A stretch of DNA of 64,000 nucleotides from Tessaracoccus sp. MC1679. GTDB lineage: Bacteria > Actinomycetota > Actinomycetes > Propionibacteriales > Propionibacteriaceae. A program made the translations under genes and the position numbers. The stretch lies in the NCBI RefSeq assembly GCF_014164775.1, contig NZ_JACJGB010000004.1, forward strand, positions 62,001-126,000, written 5' to 3'. The notes beneath the pieces are model-generated. The model was not told where the DNA came from. It was given only the letters and a program-made list of their open reading frames with translations, and did no database searches. This document shows positions 56,201 through 64,000 of the stretch, in pieces; within the stretch, counting starts at the first letter, position 1; each line of letters begins with the position of its first letter.

Positions 56201-57120
56201 CATTCGCTGGTTGAGCGGATGCCGTAGCGACCGCCACGGACCTCCCACATGCCCGGCAGCGGGTTCTCCACCCGCACGTCGGAGACCTCCAACAACTCCG
56301 TCAGGAACTGCTGGTGAATCTCGGCGCTGATCCACACCGCGCCGAGCTGGGCGGTGATCTCCTCGACCCCGAGATCGGCGGGCAACACCTCGCGGAGCGC
56401 GTCGACGTTGCGGTCGAACGACGGGTCGGCTTGGGCCTTGATCGTCGCTGCTTCGAGCTTGGCGCGCACGTCACCCGACAGGTACTCGGGTGCGTGGACC
56501 AACGCTCCGGTGTCGGGGTCGGTGAACACCAGCCCGCCGAGTGCCGCCGTCGCCTCCTCGGTCGGCATTCCCAGCAACCGGGCGATCAACTCGACGTCGA
56601 TCCCGCCGGTCTGATCCAAGCTGACCGCCACCGCGTCGGCCGGTGTCTCGGCTCCCATCACCTCCGGTTTCGGGGCCACGACTCGCCGGGTCAGGATCGC
56701 CGCCGGGGTCGCCGTTTGGTCCTGGTCGTCGAAGTGCTCCAGCGCCAGTACGACCGGCCCGAACGGATCGCCCCGCAGGATGCGGATCGGGGTCGGCACG
56801 ATCCGTGCGTAGGTGTCATCACCGGCGTCGTTCTGCCGACCGGTGCGGCGCAGCGTGTACCGACCGAGCGGGCCGTACCGGCCGATGTAGGACTCGTAGC
56901 GTTGCCGCAGCCGCTGTCGCGCCGCCTCAACCTCGTCGGTGTCCTCGACCGTCGCGGCTTCCAACCTCAGAAGCGTCGTCGCCGCGTCCCGCAACCCCAG
57001 CAGCGCCCGCAACTCCGCTCGCGTCGTTTTCGGCACCGACAGCGGCTCCAACCCGCCAGCGGCCACCACTCGGAACGTGCCATCGTCGCCAGCGACGATG
57101 CTCCCGTCCCACAGCTCCAC
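53299..57120 (-). CDS. Large SNF2/DEAD-like helicase of the methylase-helicase module
   Basis: This 1273-residue protein has superfamily 2 motifs: FHEVGAGKTAEMIMGAMEM (I), DYLIVDEMHTYKN (II), ATGATATPISNS (III) and IAQREGRILRQGNQ (VI), plus coiled-coil stretches toward the end. Relatives, as I recall them, are usually joined to an N-6 methylase in one very long chain. Here the frame opens only after two stop codons near 57160, and the first start is GTG 57120 (ELWDGSIVAGDDGTFRV), inside the methylase tail. So it may be the carboxyl half of a broken fusion. Its end converges with the relaxase gene. Confidence 0.85.
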   Translation of the reverse strand: MELWDGSIVAGDDGTFRVVAAGGLEPLSVPKTTRAELRALLGLRDAATTLLRLEAATVEDTDEVEAARQRLRQRYESYIGRYGPLGRYTLRRTGRQNDAGDDTYARIVPTPIRILRGDPFGPVVLALEHFDDQDQTATPAAILTRRVVAPKPEVMGAETPADAVAVSLDQTGGIDVELIARLLGMPTEEATAALGGLVFTDPDTGALVHAPEYLSGDVRAKLEAATIKAQADPSFDRNVDALREVLPADLGVEEITAQLGAVWISAEIHQQFLTELLEVSDVRVENPLPGMWEVRGGRYGIRSTSEWGTTRRPAPDIAQAVMEQKTLLVYDEYEDAEGRKRRVLNPVETTAAQEKADALQERFAEWVWEDPDRAAGLVAEYNRRFNSIVLRDYTGAGDYLSLPGMAASFEPRPHQRAAVARMIAEPAAGLFHEVGAGKTAEMIMGAMEMRRIGLITKPVVVVPNHMLDQFTRDWLQVYPRARLLAASSQDLTSDRRRMFVARVAANEWDAVLLTQGAFAKIPVDPATEVAYIERQVDQVRHALHGADGEDRMSVKRIQKRLLELENKLKDRTDMARDAGVTFEATGIDYLIVDEMHTYKNLATDSNIRDAAIEGSGRATDLHMKLEYLRSTGRDRIATGATATPISNSVTEAYVMQRYLRPDLLEAAGIGAFDAWAATFGKTVTQMEMAPTGTGFRMKTRFAQFRNVPEMLRMWSIFADVKTSEDLQLPRPDLAQRDDGQRAPQTVVVQPTVELEDFIDGLGERADKVAAKQVSPEEDNMLAISTDGRKAALDIRMVIPDQPSGPTKVDVAADAIYRVWEASRDNTYLDPLTGEPSPIPGALQLVFSDIGTPNPDRWNAYDELHLQLVERGMPAESIRYVHQARTDADKARLFAAARAGHVAVLIGSTEKMGVGTNVQARAIALYHLDCPWRPSDIAQREGRILRQGNQHDEVAIVRLVTERSFDSYMWQGVERKARFISQLMRGRLDTREIDEIDATALSAAEAKAISSGNPLLLEHSTAQAEASRLQRLERAHSRNQAMLTATRRRAVEDADAARNDMAALEQALPRLVDTSGERFRIRLFDATYTNRADAAQALTAWALRTTMPGQYRSPEPEVIGQVSGFDIELTSHHGYSRSEVSIRLAGVPGSRFTIDRDTLTSGGIGLVQRIENRASGIPTYLDRAKSRLADAERTIRDADERIGGPFRHAEALRAAETRLVNVSQQLAELQDDQPGEPEPSSGLNGSTQPRPQPAPLTAFGQRTATAASPPTVTR

Positions 57121-58190
57121 TGGAGCGGGTGTCGCCGTCGTGGGGTGGTGATCGAATCATCAAGACGAGAGGGCCGGGCGGTCATGCTCAGGCCGCGGGC
57201 CCGTGCCGATGAGGTGATGTCGGCCAGCGCGCGCTCCAGGTTCTGCTCGAAGCGGTCGAGGTCGGCGTTGACCAGCAGGGTGTCTCGGCCGTGCATCCCG
57301 CGGCCGACTGCAAGCTCACCCAGCACATGATCGGGCCGTTCGGTGAAGTAGGCGTTCACCTTGATCGTGGTGCCGTCGAGTTCGACCGGCGTGACCGTCT
57401 CCCAGCTCTGCGGTGCGGGTGGCTGGTCGTCGTCGCGGCGGCGCAGCACCAGCAGATCGGTCACAGCTTCGGTTCCCGCTGTTCGCCGATGCGCTCCCGA
57501 TGGCAGTCGCACCGCGCCCAACAGGTCAGCCATCTGCGCGATCTCGCGGCGCGCCGCGGGGTTCTGTGCGTCCAACGTGAAGTGCGAGGTCAGCACCGTC
57601 ACCAGGCCACCGGGGCGGGTCAAGGCCAGCGACTTGAGGATGAAGTGGTTGTGCATCGAGTGCCGCCCGGCGTTGTGGGTCGGATCATGCAGCCGCACGT
57701 TGGCGAATGGCACGTTGCCGATCGCTGCGTCGAAGAAGCCACCCGGCAGCCTCGTGTCGGCGAACGACTCCACCCGAACCGTGGCGTGCGGATACAACGC
57801 CGCCGCGATCGAGGCCGTCACCTCGTCCAGCTCCACACCCACCATCTCCGCCGACGGCGGTGCCAGTCCGATGAACGTGCCCGACCCCGCGCCCGGCTCC
57901 AGCACCCGGCCACCCGCGAACCCCAACTGCTCCACGAGCCGCCACATGTGGCTGACGATCAGCGGGTCGGTGTAGTGGGCGTTGATCGTCGTGCGTTCGG
58001 CCTGTCGCCACTGCTCCGGCGTCATCAGGGCGCGCAGCTCGTCCCGCTCGGTCGCCCAGGTGTCCTTGGCTTCGTCGAACACATCTGGGATGGCGCCCCA
58101 GCTCGACCAGCCGGCCAACACCCGCTGCTCGTCGGGGTCCGCGAGCCGTTGTTCATCAGCGAGGCGACGGGCAAGTCGTATCGCGGCCAC
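56967..58190 (-). CDS. N-6 DNA methylase part of the methylase-helicase module
   Basis: The protein has the SAM-binding motif LEPGAGSGTFIGLAP and the catalytic NPPF-like IGNVPFAN, preceded by TTINAHYTDPLIVSHMW. It probably methylates adenine in element or target DNA. The last 50 residues (QWSCGTGASSLATM... ending RRRRF) are Cys/Arg/Trp-rich and overlap the helicase gene, a sign of out-of-frame translation after a missing base near 57150. GTG 58190 is the first start codon, but conserved-looking sequence (APPRFVPPSDEPLAPSGAKA) begins earlier, right after the 58265 stop. The true start is uncertain. Confidence 0.75.
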   Translation of the reverse strand: MAAIRLARRLADEQRLADPDEQRVLAGWSSWGAIPDVFDEAKDTWATERDELRALMTPEQWRQAERTTINAHYTDPLIVSHMWRLVEQLGFAGGRVLEPGAGSGTFIGLAPPSAEMVGVELDEVTASIAAALYPHATVRVESFADTRLPGGFFDAAIGNVPFANVRLHDPTHNAGRHSMHNHFILKSLALTRPGGLVTVLTSHFTLDAQNPAARREIAQMADLLGAVRLPSGAHRRTAGTEAVTDLLVLRRRDDDQPPAPQSWETVTPVELDGTTIKVNAYFTERPDHVLGELAVGRGMHGRDTLLVNADLDRFEQNLERALADITSSARARGLSMTARPSRLDDSITTPRRRHPLQWSCGTGASSLATMARSEWWPLAGWSRCRCRKRRERSCGRCWGCGTRRRRF

Positions 58191-58264
58191 GTTCGCGGCG
58201 AACCGTGCTTTCGCACCCGACGGGGCGAGCGGTTCGTCCGATGGTGGGACGAAGCGGGGTGGCG

Positions 58265-58789
58265 CTACCGCAGCTCGCGCAGGAACCGCACGTTGGCCGC
58301 TTCCGCCGTCACCGTCTGGTTGTCCCGCAGGAACTGGTACGGGCTGTCCGCCGCCAGCAGTTCCTCCAGGAACTCCACCGGCACCGCCCAATCCTTGGCG
58401 AGCTGTTCCAACTCCACCGTCGCCGGTTCCGTCTCCGGGGCGTCCTGAATCCTCGCCGCCCAACCCGCCAGCCACTCGTCGCTGGTGCGGGTCTGCTCCC
58501 ACTCCTCGCGCGCCTGATCCAGCGGCAGCTCGGGGCTGTTGATCCAGACCAGCTCTCGCAACACGATCTCCTCCGCTTGCATTCGAGCCATCCGAAGCCG
58601 CCCCAACGCCTCCAGATATGTCTCCTGCGGAGGGGCCGGTGTGGCCAGGCTCTGCGCCAAGTCTACGACTGTCGCCTGCACCTGGACCCCCAAGTCCGTG
58701 AAGAAGCCCACGCGATCCGTCATCACCCGGACTCGGCTCGGCGCGTGCTGCTCCCAATGCCGCATCGCCAGCACCCCGTAGCGGTTCAT
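58265..58789 (-). CDS. Small conserved protein preceding the methylase
   Basis: This 174-residue protein begins MNRYGVLAMRHWEQHAP and has a helical look (YLEALGRLRMARMQAEEIVL, EEWEQTRTSDEWLAGWAARI). It resembles small proteins (TnpV-like naming) found before methylase-helicase genes in conjugative elements; function unknown. ATG 58789 follows GAGGAGG. The reading frame one base away is also open over this stretch, but it codes for Gly/Ala-rich low complexity and is taken as a shadow. The gene for the methylase follows directly. Confidence 0.72.
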   Translation of the reverse strand: MNRYGVLAMRHWEQHAPSRVRVMTDRVGFFTDLGVQVQATVVDLAQSLATPAPPQETYLEALGRLRMARMQAEEIVLRELVWINSPELPLDQAREEWEQTRTSDEWLAGWAARIQDAPETEPATVELEQLAKDWAVPVEFLEELLAADSPYQFLRDNQTVTAEAANVRFLRELR

Positions 58790-58985
58790 CGTCAACCTCC
58801 TCGCCCCACAAGTCCAAGGCCATCTGCCCGCCGACATCCGCCTCCACCCTCGACGGTCTCGATGGCGAAGCAGACGGAGCCGGGAGCGACGGTTGCGGAT
58901 CGCTGGCCGGATCGTGGCCCCACAGGTCCAGCTCCCACAGTCCGTCACCGCCGTCGCGGCCGCGATCCCGAGCCGCCATCAGCGC

Positions 58986-59255
58986 TCACCACGCCACCAG
59001 CCACACCACGACGCCTTCGGCTTCATTGACATATCGAACTGACCCGGCATCGGTGTGGCCTCCTTCCTGGTCAGGTCCGCCCGGGCGAACCTCACCCCAC
59101 AGGTGCACCACCCACCACCAGCCGTCGGCTCCGACCCCTTTTCGCTGTCCGTGCAGATCGCTACACTGAAAGGCAGCAGTCACTAACGCTGTCGCCGACT
59201 CGATCGGCGACACGACCCGCACGGGTCCTCTCAACGCTCGGCCTGCTGAAGCCAC
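58986..59255 (-). CDS. Possible small tryptophan-rich protein
   Basis: The frame encodes 89 residues ending WWWVVHLWGEVRPGGPDQEG...EAEGVVVWLVAW. The second half looks protein-like, the first less so. The ATG at 59255 lies opposite the leader of the rightward gene at 59273 and has no good ribosome binding site. No family was recognised. It is listed because the 293-base gap holds no other candidate on this strand. Confidence 0.25.
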   Translation of the reverse strand: MASAGRALRGPVRVVSPIESATALVTAAFQCSDLHGQRKGVGADGWWWVVHLWGEVRPGGPDQEGGHTDAGSVRYVNEAEGVVVWLVAW

Positions 59256-59272
59256 ATGAGAGGAGTTTGCCC
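59139..59272 (+). promoter_or_regulatory. Promoter and structured leader of the 59273 gene
   Basis: TTTTCG (59139-59144), a 17-base spacer and TACACT (59162-59167) form a plausible promoter. The roughly 100-base leader contains GTCGCCG-N7-CGGCGAC and GACCCG-CA-CGGGTC hairpins. GAGAGGAG lies just before the ATG. Confidence 0.45.
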
Positions 59273-59641
59273 ATGCTCACCCGACTGCTCTGGAACGCCA
59301 GTGTCAGCACCCGCGGCTACCTGCGCCGCTACATGCCCACCAACATCCTGCTCGACCGCATTCGCCAGCGCGACGGGCTCAAGTGGGGCATCCCCGCCAT
59401 GCTGATCGGCGTCGGCTACTTCTACGCCGCTGCCATCTGCACCACGCTCATCGACCGCGGCGGTCCGGCCTGGCTCACCGTGCTGGTGATGCTGTTCATC
59501 TGGAACGGCCTCAAGTTCGCCTGGATGGGACCCGTCAGCCTCATCACCCTCATCCGCGTGCGCCGCTACGAGAAGCGGATCATCAGGCGAGCGCACGATG
59601 AGTACGAAACGATCAGTACCCTGCCAGCCGGTCAACTCTGA
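59273..59641 (+). CDS. Two-span membrane protein of mobile elements
   Basis: This 122-residue protein starts MLTRLLWNASVSTRGYLRRY and has two membrane spans (WGIPAMLIGVGYFYAAAICT; LTVLVMLFIWNGLKFAWMGP) and a basic carboxyl tail (RVRRYEKRIIRRAHDEYET). The stretch YMPTNILLDRIR-x-RDGLKWG is one I recall as recurrent in actinobacterial conjugative elements, sometimes loosely named permease; no function is supported. ATG 59273 follows GAGAGGAG. Confidence 0.7.
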   Translation: MLTRLLWNASVSTRGYLRRYMPTNILLDRIRQRDGLKWGIPAMLIGVGYFYAAAICTTLIDRGGPAWLTVLVMLFIWNGLKFAWMGPVSLITLIRVRRYEKRIIRRAHDEYETISTLPAGQL

Positions 59642-59698
59642 GACTGACCGCGAGCACTGCCGCGATTTACACCTACAGCGCCCTGCGCTGTCGCAGCG

Positions 59699-62600
59699 CT
59701 ACTCATCCAACTGCTGCAATCTGACAGCCGCTCGATCGCCTGCGGAAGCGAGCCCGTCAACGATTCGGTGGTACTGACTCTGGGCTTCTCCGGTGATGGT
59801 GCCGGAGCTTCGAAGATCAATCATCCATTCCTCAAGAAGCCACAGATGGTTCGCGATCAGATCGAATCGATCGCCGATGATCGTTTCGATCCAGGTTAGG
59901 GCGACTGTTGTCTGCCATTGGATAGGGGTGCTCTTCGCGAACTTGATGACCGCGTCAACCGCCTTCGGTTCCCGTCCCGCTAGGTTGAGCCAGCGCTCCG
60001 CCAGTTCGCTGATGGCCTCGGGTTGGATCCAACTCTCACGGCAGCGGGCGAGCGTTCCGTCGATATCGGAATCCCACGACCTTGGGCTGGGAGTGGGAAG
60101 CAGAGCCGCCGCTAGGTAGTCGAACCAGTGGCGTTCTGAGCGCAGTTCCGTGCCGTCACCGATGGCGTCGAGGGCGACTTCCAGCGCCCATGGCCAGAAA
60201 TCGACCAGGGAGCGTCGAAGCTCTTCGTCATAGGTGAAGACGGTCGCGAATCCATCGAAGAGGAGGTGCAGGGCGTTTGAGTTCGTAGAAAACGCCTCGA
60301 TGTGCGCCTTGACGGGATCGCGGTCGCCATCCAGGGTGATCTCGACCATCCGCCGGGCGATCGGCTCGTGGGTGAGATGTGCATGGTGGTCGTACCCTTC
60401 CTTCCACCAATGGGCGAGGCCTCTCCGATGGGCGTTCCACAGCGGTGCCCAGAGGTCGCTGACGGCGCTCTGAAGACACGCGACTCGTCGGGCATCAACC
60501 ATGCACGCCAACGGCATATGTAGTCGATTGACCAGTAGCTCGTCGTCGGCGGCAGCAGGAAGCGACCCATGAAACGGCCAGGGCAGTGGATCGTGCTCTC
60601 GCTGCTGTGTCTCTTGACTCCAGGGGCCCAGCCGGCAGTCGGTGAGGCCGGATACGGCAGCGATCCACGCAGGTCGGTGTCGAAGACAATGGCCGGTGCC
60701 CTCGTCGAAGTCGCATGCTGCTACCCACACCGGCTCGCAGCCCTTGGCGTAGTTCGCGCGCACCTCGTCAAAGAGACTCGTCGCGAGAGAGCGGAGGCAG
60801 TCCTCGACCCGTGCCCGGTCGAGGTTCGGGTTGTCGAATGGCCGGAGAAGGAGCAGCGGTACGGACGCCGCCGCGGCCCGGTCGGCACCCATCGGGAACA
60901 TGGAGCCGTGGTAACTCATCTCGTCGAGCTGGGGATTCTCTGCTACGAGCAGGAGAGTTTCGACGGCCCAGGTCAGGTGGGACTCATCGACGGTGGCGAG
61001 TTCCATGGCGTGTGCTCGCACCGCCGCGGCAGCGACTGCCACGATGGCGGTCTCTGGCCCGAACATGCCTCCTAGGGCGCTGTTGCCCTCCTGGATGCGG
61101 CGAGCGGTCGCAAGGTCTTCATCGAGGTTCTGTACCGGCCACTTCTCCGGGTCATCGTTGTGGTGTCCGTAGCGGTTCTGGAGGCCGTACAGCGTGTTCG
61201 TTGTCTGGAGTTCAGCATTGCGAGGCGCGAGTACCTGCTCGATATGCTCGGGTCGCTCAAACTGGATGACTACTTGGTCGTCACTGCGGGTGGCCCGGTA
61301 GTTCTCGATCCGAAACTCCGCTGCCCAGCTCTCGATCATCGCCAGATAGTCCCTGTCAGGTTCTGAGTTCGGCAGCTCGGCGTGTGCAGCCTCGACGAGT
61401 TCGGCGCCGACGGCATCGAGTTTCGCGAGACGCTCCTCGTCACCGGCCAGTCGAGCATTGACGACCATTGCGCCCACCGTTTCGTGGAACGTCTGCCTCC
61501 GCCGGTCGGCCCCGGTCAACTTGTCGGCACCGGCGTCCCGCGCGCGGAATCCATAGTCACTGGTGGCGCGGGCAGTTTCTAGATGCCAGATGGCTGGCGT
61601 GGCGAGGAAGGGGTCGAGGAGATCGCCCGTGGCATCGGGGTGTCGGGTTAAGAAGCCGACCAGGAGTCCGGGTACTGCCAGGTTGTGGCAGTCGCGAAGA
61701 AGGAGGTCGACGATTGCCAGCGCTGGGATGTGCAGGTTCTCGAAGAGGTGGTCGATGAAGCGCTCAAGTGCGAGGAGCGCGCTCATGCAGGCGTACGGGC
61801 CGACGCTCGTTCCGCGATACCACGCCCAAACGTGGCCATCGCCGACGTAGAGGCGTGGACCGATCCCGGGCAGATCGAGGTGGACGCCTTCAAGGTCTTG
61901 GGGCTCGCCGTCGTGGTCTCTGTACGTTGATAGCTTCCTGACACGGAATCCCGCCGCGTGGTCAAGCATCCGGTTGATGAAGCCGATTGCTTCGGCCGGG
62001 ATCGTGTTGAGCAGGCGGAAGAACGGGCCGTAGTACCAGGCAGCCTGTGGAATTCCATACCCGGGGCCGAGCCCATGTTGGAAGTCTCGAATTCCATCAT
62101 CGAGAGCATGGTGGCCGCGGCCCCAGCGATCGTCGGGGTCGGGCAGTTCGATGTAGTACGCCTCCGCGAGATCAAGCAGCAGCCTCTGGCGAGCCTGCGA
62201 CATGCTTACGGCAACCACGAACGACTCGACGGCGGAATTGAGATTCCCTGGTCGCTTCGCGGCGACCTCACGTAGCCACGCCTCCGCTCGATCGTCAATA
62301 TCTGGCCCCAAGGTGGCAAGCGCCTCGACCGCGAAGTCGTCGTAGAGCGGCGGGTCAGCGTTGAGGATGACGTCACGGACTTCTTGGCGGAGACGATCTG
62401 GTTGTAGGCGGGCCGTCGCCATTCCGCGCAGCCACGCCAGAACGATTTCTTGGATGACTTCATGAAGGGTTCGACGGCCGAACCGTGGACCATTCTCTAT
62501 GCCGGGTTGCTCACAGAAGATGACCTTCACGAGTGGCGCCAGCGCGAAGGCGTCCCCGATTGTGCCGTTGACGTATCGCGCATCGGCAAGACGAAGCATG

Positions 62601-64000
62601 GTCGCGAGGGGCGCACCGTTGTCCGCGATCAGTATCCCCCACAGTTCGCGGATCGTTGACTCGGCGTCTCCGAGCGTCAGGAGGGCCTCGTAGGGAACCT
62701 CTAGCCACCTATCGCCGTATGTACTGGCGATCTCGCGGAATTGCGTCGAAAGGTTCACCCAGGAACTCGAGCGGTCCTCGTCGAGAAGCGCGGTTTGACA
62801 GCCGAGCCGCGCTGCTCGGATCGACCAGCGCGGAGCCCCGGCCGAAGTGAGAGGCTCCCACCCATGCGTGATGAAGAGGCGACAGATCGCGAGGTCGCGG
62901 AACAGGTCCGTTGCGAACTCATCGCCGGGAGTCAAGGCAGGGTTGTTCGGTAGTCGAAGGACGCCGTCGTTCCGCAGTTCAGCGACCGCCGTTCCGTGAG
63001 GTGCGTCGATGGCGATGCCAAGGGTCCGCTTGGCCACACTCAGGACAGCCTGTTCACGGTCATCCGGGGAGGCAGCGCCGGGAGCACGGATCTCGTCGCC
63101 ACGAATCAGGCTCCGCCACACCGCAGTGAACACGTCTGCTTCGCACAGGAAGTTGGCTGGATCGACGGCTTCGCCGGTGCGCAACAGTGCATCAACCAGG
63201 CCGGGTCGACCAAGCAGCCAACTTGCCCGCTGGTCACCGCCCAGGCGAGCGAGAGTTGTGAACGTGGCCGGGAGGGCTTCGCGCTCGCTAAGGGTCAATG
63301 GCTCCACGACGTGCTCGGTTGGAGCGACGCCAGGTCCAGTGATTTCACAAGAGCGCGCCAGCTCGTCTCGGACTTGGCGTGAGCCGTCGGTCCGTGTCAC
63401 GGCAACGACGCCGAAGCCAGCCCTGAGTGCAGCAGCAGTGACCGTTCGGAATACCTGACCCTTGCCTTCGAGAACCGACTCCGCGCCATCGACTAGCAGG
63501 AGTCGGACAGGTCGCACTTCTCCAGCTGCAATGACATCATCGATAGCGAGCCCGCCCAACTGGTTCTCAAGCACCGTCACGTCGTGAGGGAGATCGCGCA
63601 AACTGAGGCTGGCGACGGCCGCCCCGTCCCCTTGTAGCGCCTCGACGACGCGCAGAGACAGGGCGGACTTCCCGACATCAGGATCGCCGGTGATCACAAG
63701 AGCACCACCGGATGTACCCACCGACCGCATAGCCGCAACGAGCTTGGATCTTTCCTCGGCGCGCTCCAACTCCAGCGATTGAGAGCCCGATCGCAAGGCC
63801 GGGCGAATCGAATCACGTAGTCGTACCCCGAGTCGATCGAGCACCTCCCACGCAGTGCTGAACCTGGCGGACCTCGACAGCGGGTAGTTACTCAGAGCCC
63901 GTCGGACAACAGACTGAGTCAGCACTGCGCCCTGCGGCGCCCATGCACCCACAAGCTCCTCGATACGCGAGAAGAGCGCATCTGCCGCTGCGGGCGTGCC
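59699..64000 (-). CDS. Very large P-loop NTPase (STAND-like), amino end outside window
   Basis: At least 1433 residues are visible and the frame is still open at the right edge, so the start is not seen. A P-loop (VITGDPDVGKSALSL, near visible residue 105) and Walker B (RLLLVDGAESVLEGK, near 170) form one ATPase domain close to the amino end. It is followed by an NB-ARC/STAND-like helical region and about 1000 residues of helical sequence without a recognised domain or obvious repeats. This layout is typical of STAND sensors, many of which are antiviral. It sits at the cargo side of the element. Lower local GC and a different style than the flanks suggest separate origin. Function is inferred only. 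Confidence 0.7.
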   Translation of the reverse strand, partial: GTPAAADALFSRIEELVGAWAPQGAVLTQSVVRRALSNYPLSRSARFSTAWEVLDRLGVRLRDSIRPALRSGSQSLELERAEERSKLVAAMRSVGTSGGALVITGDPDVGKSALSLRVVEALQGDGAAVASLSLRDLPHDVTVLENQLGGLAIDDVIAAGEVRPVRLLLVDGAESVLEGKGQVFRTVTAAALRAGFGVVAVTRTDGSRQVRDELARSCEITGPGVAPTEHVVEPLTLSEREALPATFTTLARLGGDQRASWLLGRPGLVDALLRTGEAVDPANFLCEADVFTAVWRSLIRGDEIRAPGAASPDDREQAVLSVAKRTLGIAIDAPHGTAVAELRNDGVLRLPNNPALTPGDEFATDLFRDLAICRLFITHGWEPLTSAGAPRWSIRAARLGCQTALLDEDRSSSWVNLSTQFREIASTYGDRWLEVPYEALLTLGDAESTIRELWGILIADNGAPLATMLRLADARYVNGTIGDAFALAPLVKVIFCEQPGIENGPRFGRRTLHEVIQEIVLAWLRGMATARLQPDRLRQEVRDVILNADPPLYDDFAVEALATLGPDIDDRAEAWLREVAAKRPGNLNSAVESFVVAVSMSQARQRLLLDLAEAYYIELPDPDDRWGRGHHALDDGIRDFQHGLGPGYGIPQAAWYYGPFFRLLNTIPAEAIGFINRMLDHAAGFRVRKLSTYRDHDGEPQDLEGVHLDLPGIGPRLYVGDGHVWAWYRGTSVGPYACMSALLALERFIDHLFENLHIPALAIVDLLLRDCHNLAVPGLLVGFLTRHPDATGDLLDPFLATPAIWHLETARATSDYGFRARDAGADKLTGADRRRQTFHETVGAMVVNARLAGDEERLAKLDAVGAELVEAAHAELPNSEPDRDYLAMIESWAAEFRIENYRATRSDDQVVIQFERPEHIEQVLAPRNAELQTTNTLYGLQNRYGHHNDDPEKWPVQNLDEDLATARRIQEGNSALGGMFGPETAIVAVAAAAVRAHAMELATVDESHLTWAVETLLLVAENPQLDEMSYHGSMFPMGADRAAAASVPLLLLRPFDNPNLDRARVEDCLRSLATSLFDEVRANYAKGCEPVWVAACDFDEGTGHCLRHRPAWIAAVSGLTDCRLGPWSQETQQREHDPLPWPFHGSLPAAADDELLVNRLHMPLACMVDARRVACLQSAVSDLWAPLWNAHRRGLAHWWKEGYDHHAHLTHEPIARRMVEITLDGDRDPVKAHIEAFSTNSNALHLLFDGFATVFTYDEELRRSLVDFWPWALEVALDAIGDGTELRSERHWFDYLAAALLPTPSPRSWDSDIDGTLARCRESWIQPEAISELAERWLNLAGREPKAVDAVIKFAKSTPIQWQTTVALTWIETIIGDRFDLIANHLWLLEEWMIDLRSSGTITGEAQSQYHRIVDGLASAGDRAAVRLQQLDE

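Larger units (their letters stand above)
28609..64000. mobile_element. Integrative and conjugative element, left end at tRNA-Ala, right end outside window
   Basis: All recognisable genes from 28609 onward are mobile-element types: serine recombinase, SSB, VirD4-type coupling protein, VirB4-type ATPase, VirB6/VirB2/VirB1-like parts, ParB-like protein, primase-polymerase, MobF relaxase and a methylase/helicase module. No housekeeping genes occur. No second copy of the tRNA 3' end was found, so the element extends past 64000. Several genes carry lesions, so mobility is doubtful. Confidence 0.85.

Noticed and set aside
58270..58979. One 670-residue gene covering the methylase and everything upstream to 58979
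   Set aside because: Most of the first 230 residues are Gly/Ala-rich low complexity and overlap a better gene with a strong ribosome binding site.

Overview
The window is high-GC actinobacterial DNA. Gene content, GTGA/ATGA stop-start overlaps, leaderless-looking promoters and a coproporphyrin-dependent haem cluster suggest Propionibacteriaceae (Tessaracoccus-like). That placement is an inference from gene order and style, not a database match.

Positions 1-28442 are ordinary chromosome. A putA fragment diverges from pnp. dapB, a BCCT transporter, an acetyltransferase and RNase J follow. Next come rplU-rpmA and obgE-proB, a PQ-loop membrane protein, proA, a 650-base gene-poor stretch with tandem repeats, and a chain of small membrane protein, nadD, rsfS, histidine phosphatase and an LLM oxidoreductase. 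From 17489 to 28442 lies a complete cluster for haem synthesis from glutamyl-tRNA: hemA-hemH-hemQ leftward, and hemE-hemY-hemCD-hemB-hemL rightward from a 29-base gap. It ends with a second HemC-HemD fusion that has lost the cofactor-bearing cysteine.

A tRNA-Ala(GGC) gene at 28536-28608 marks the left edge of an integrative conjugative element that continues past the right end of the window. Its serine recombinase gene lies next to the tRNA, and its reading frame runs antisense through it. Rightward come an SSB protein, a VirD4-type coupling ATPase, a VirB4-type ATPase, an SCO6880-type protein, a VirB6-like protein, two VirB2-like small membrane proteins, a VirB1-like wall hydrolase, a ParB-like protein, a DUF2637 protein and a primase-polymerase. 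An accessory patch follows: ArdC fragment, a GPP34/XRE/membrane-protein operon, and integrase and TetR remnants. Then come a MobF relaxase-helicase, a DNA methylase/helicase module and a very large P-loop NTPase that may be cargo or a defence gene.

The element shows several single-event lesions: a frameshift in the recombinase, an in-frame TGA in the relaxase, a frame break between methylase and helicase, and truncated ArdC, integrase and TetR genes. Either it is decaying or the assembly carries errors. Three element genes share an upstream motif whose CCTTCCC can pair with their own ribosome binding sites, a possible shared RNA or DNA control element.
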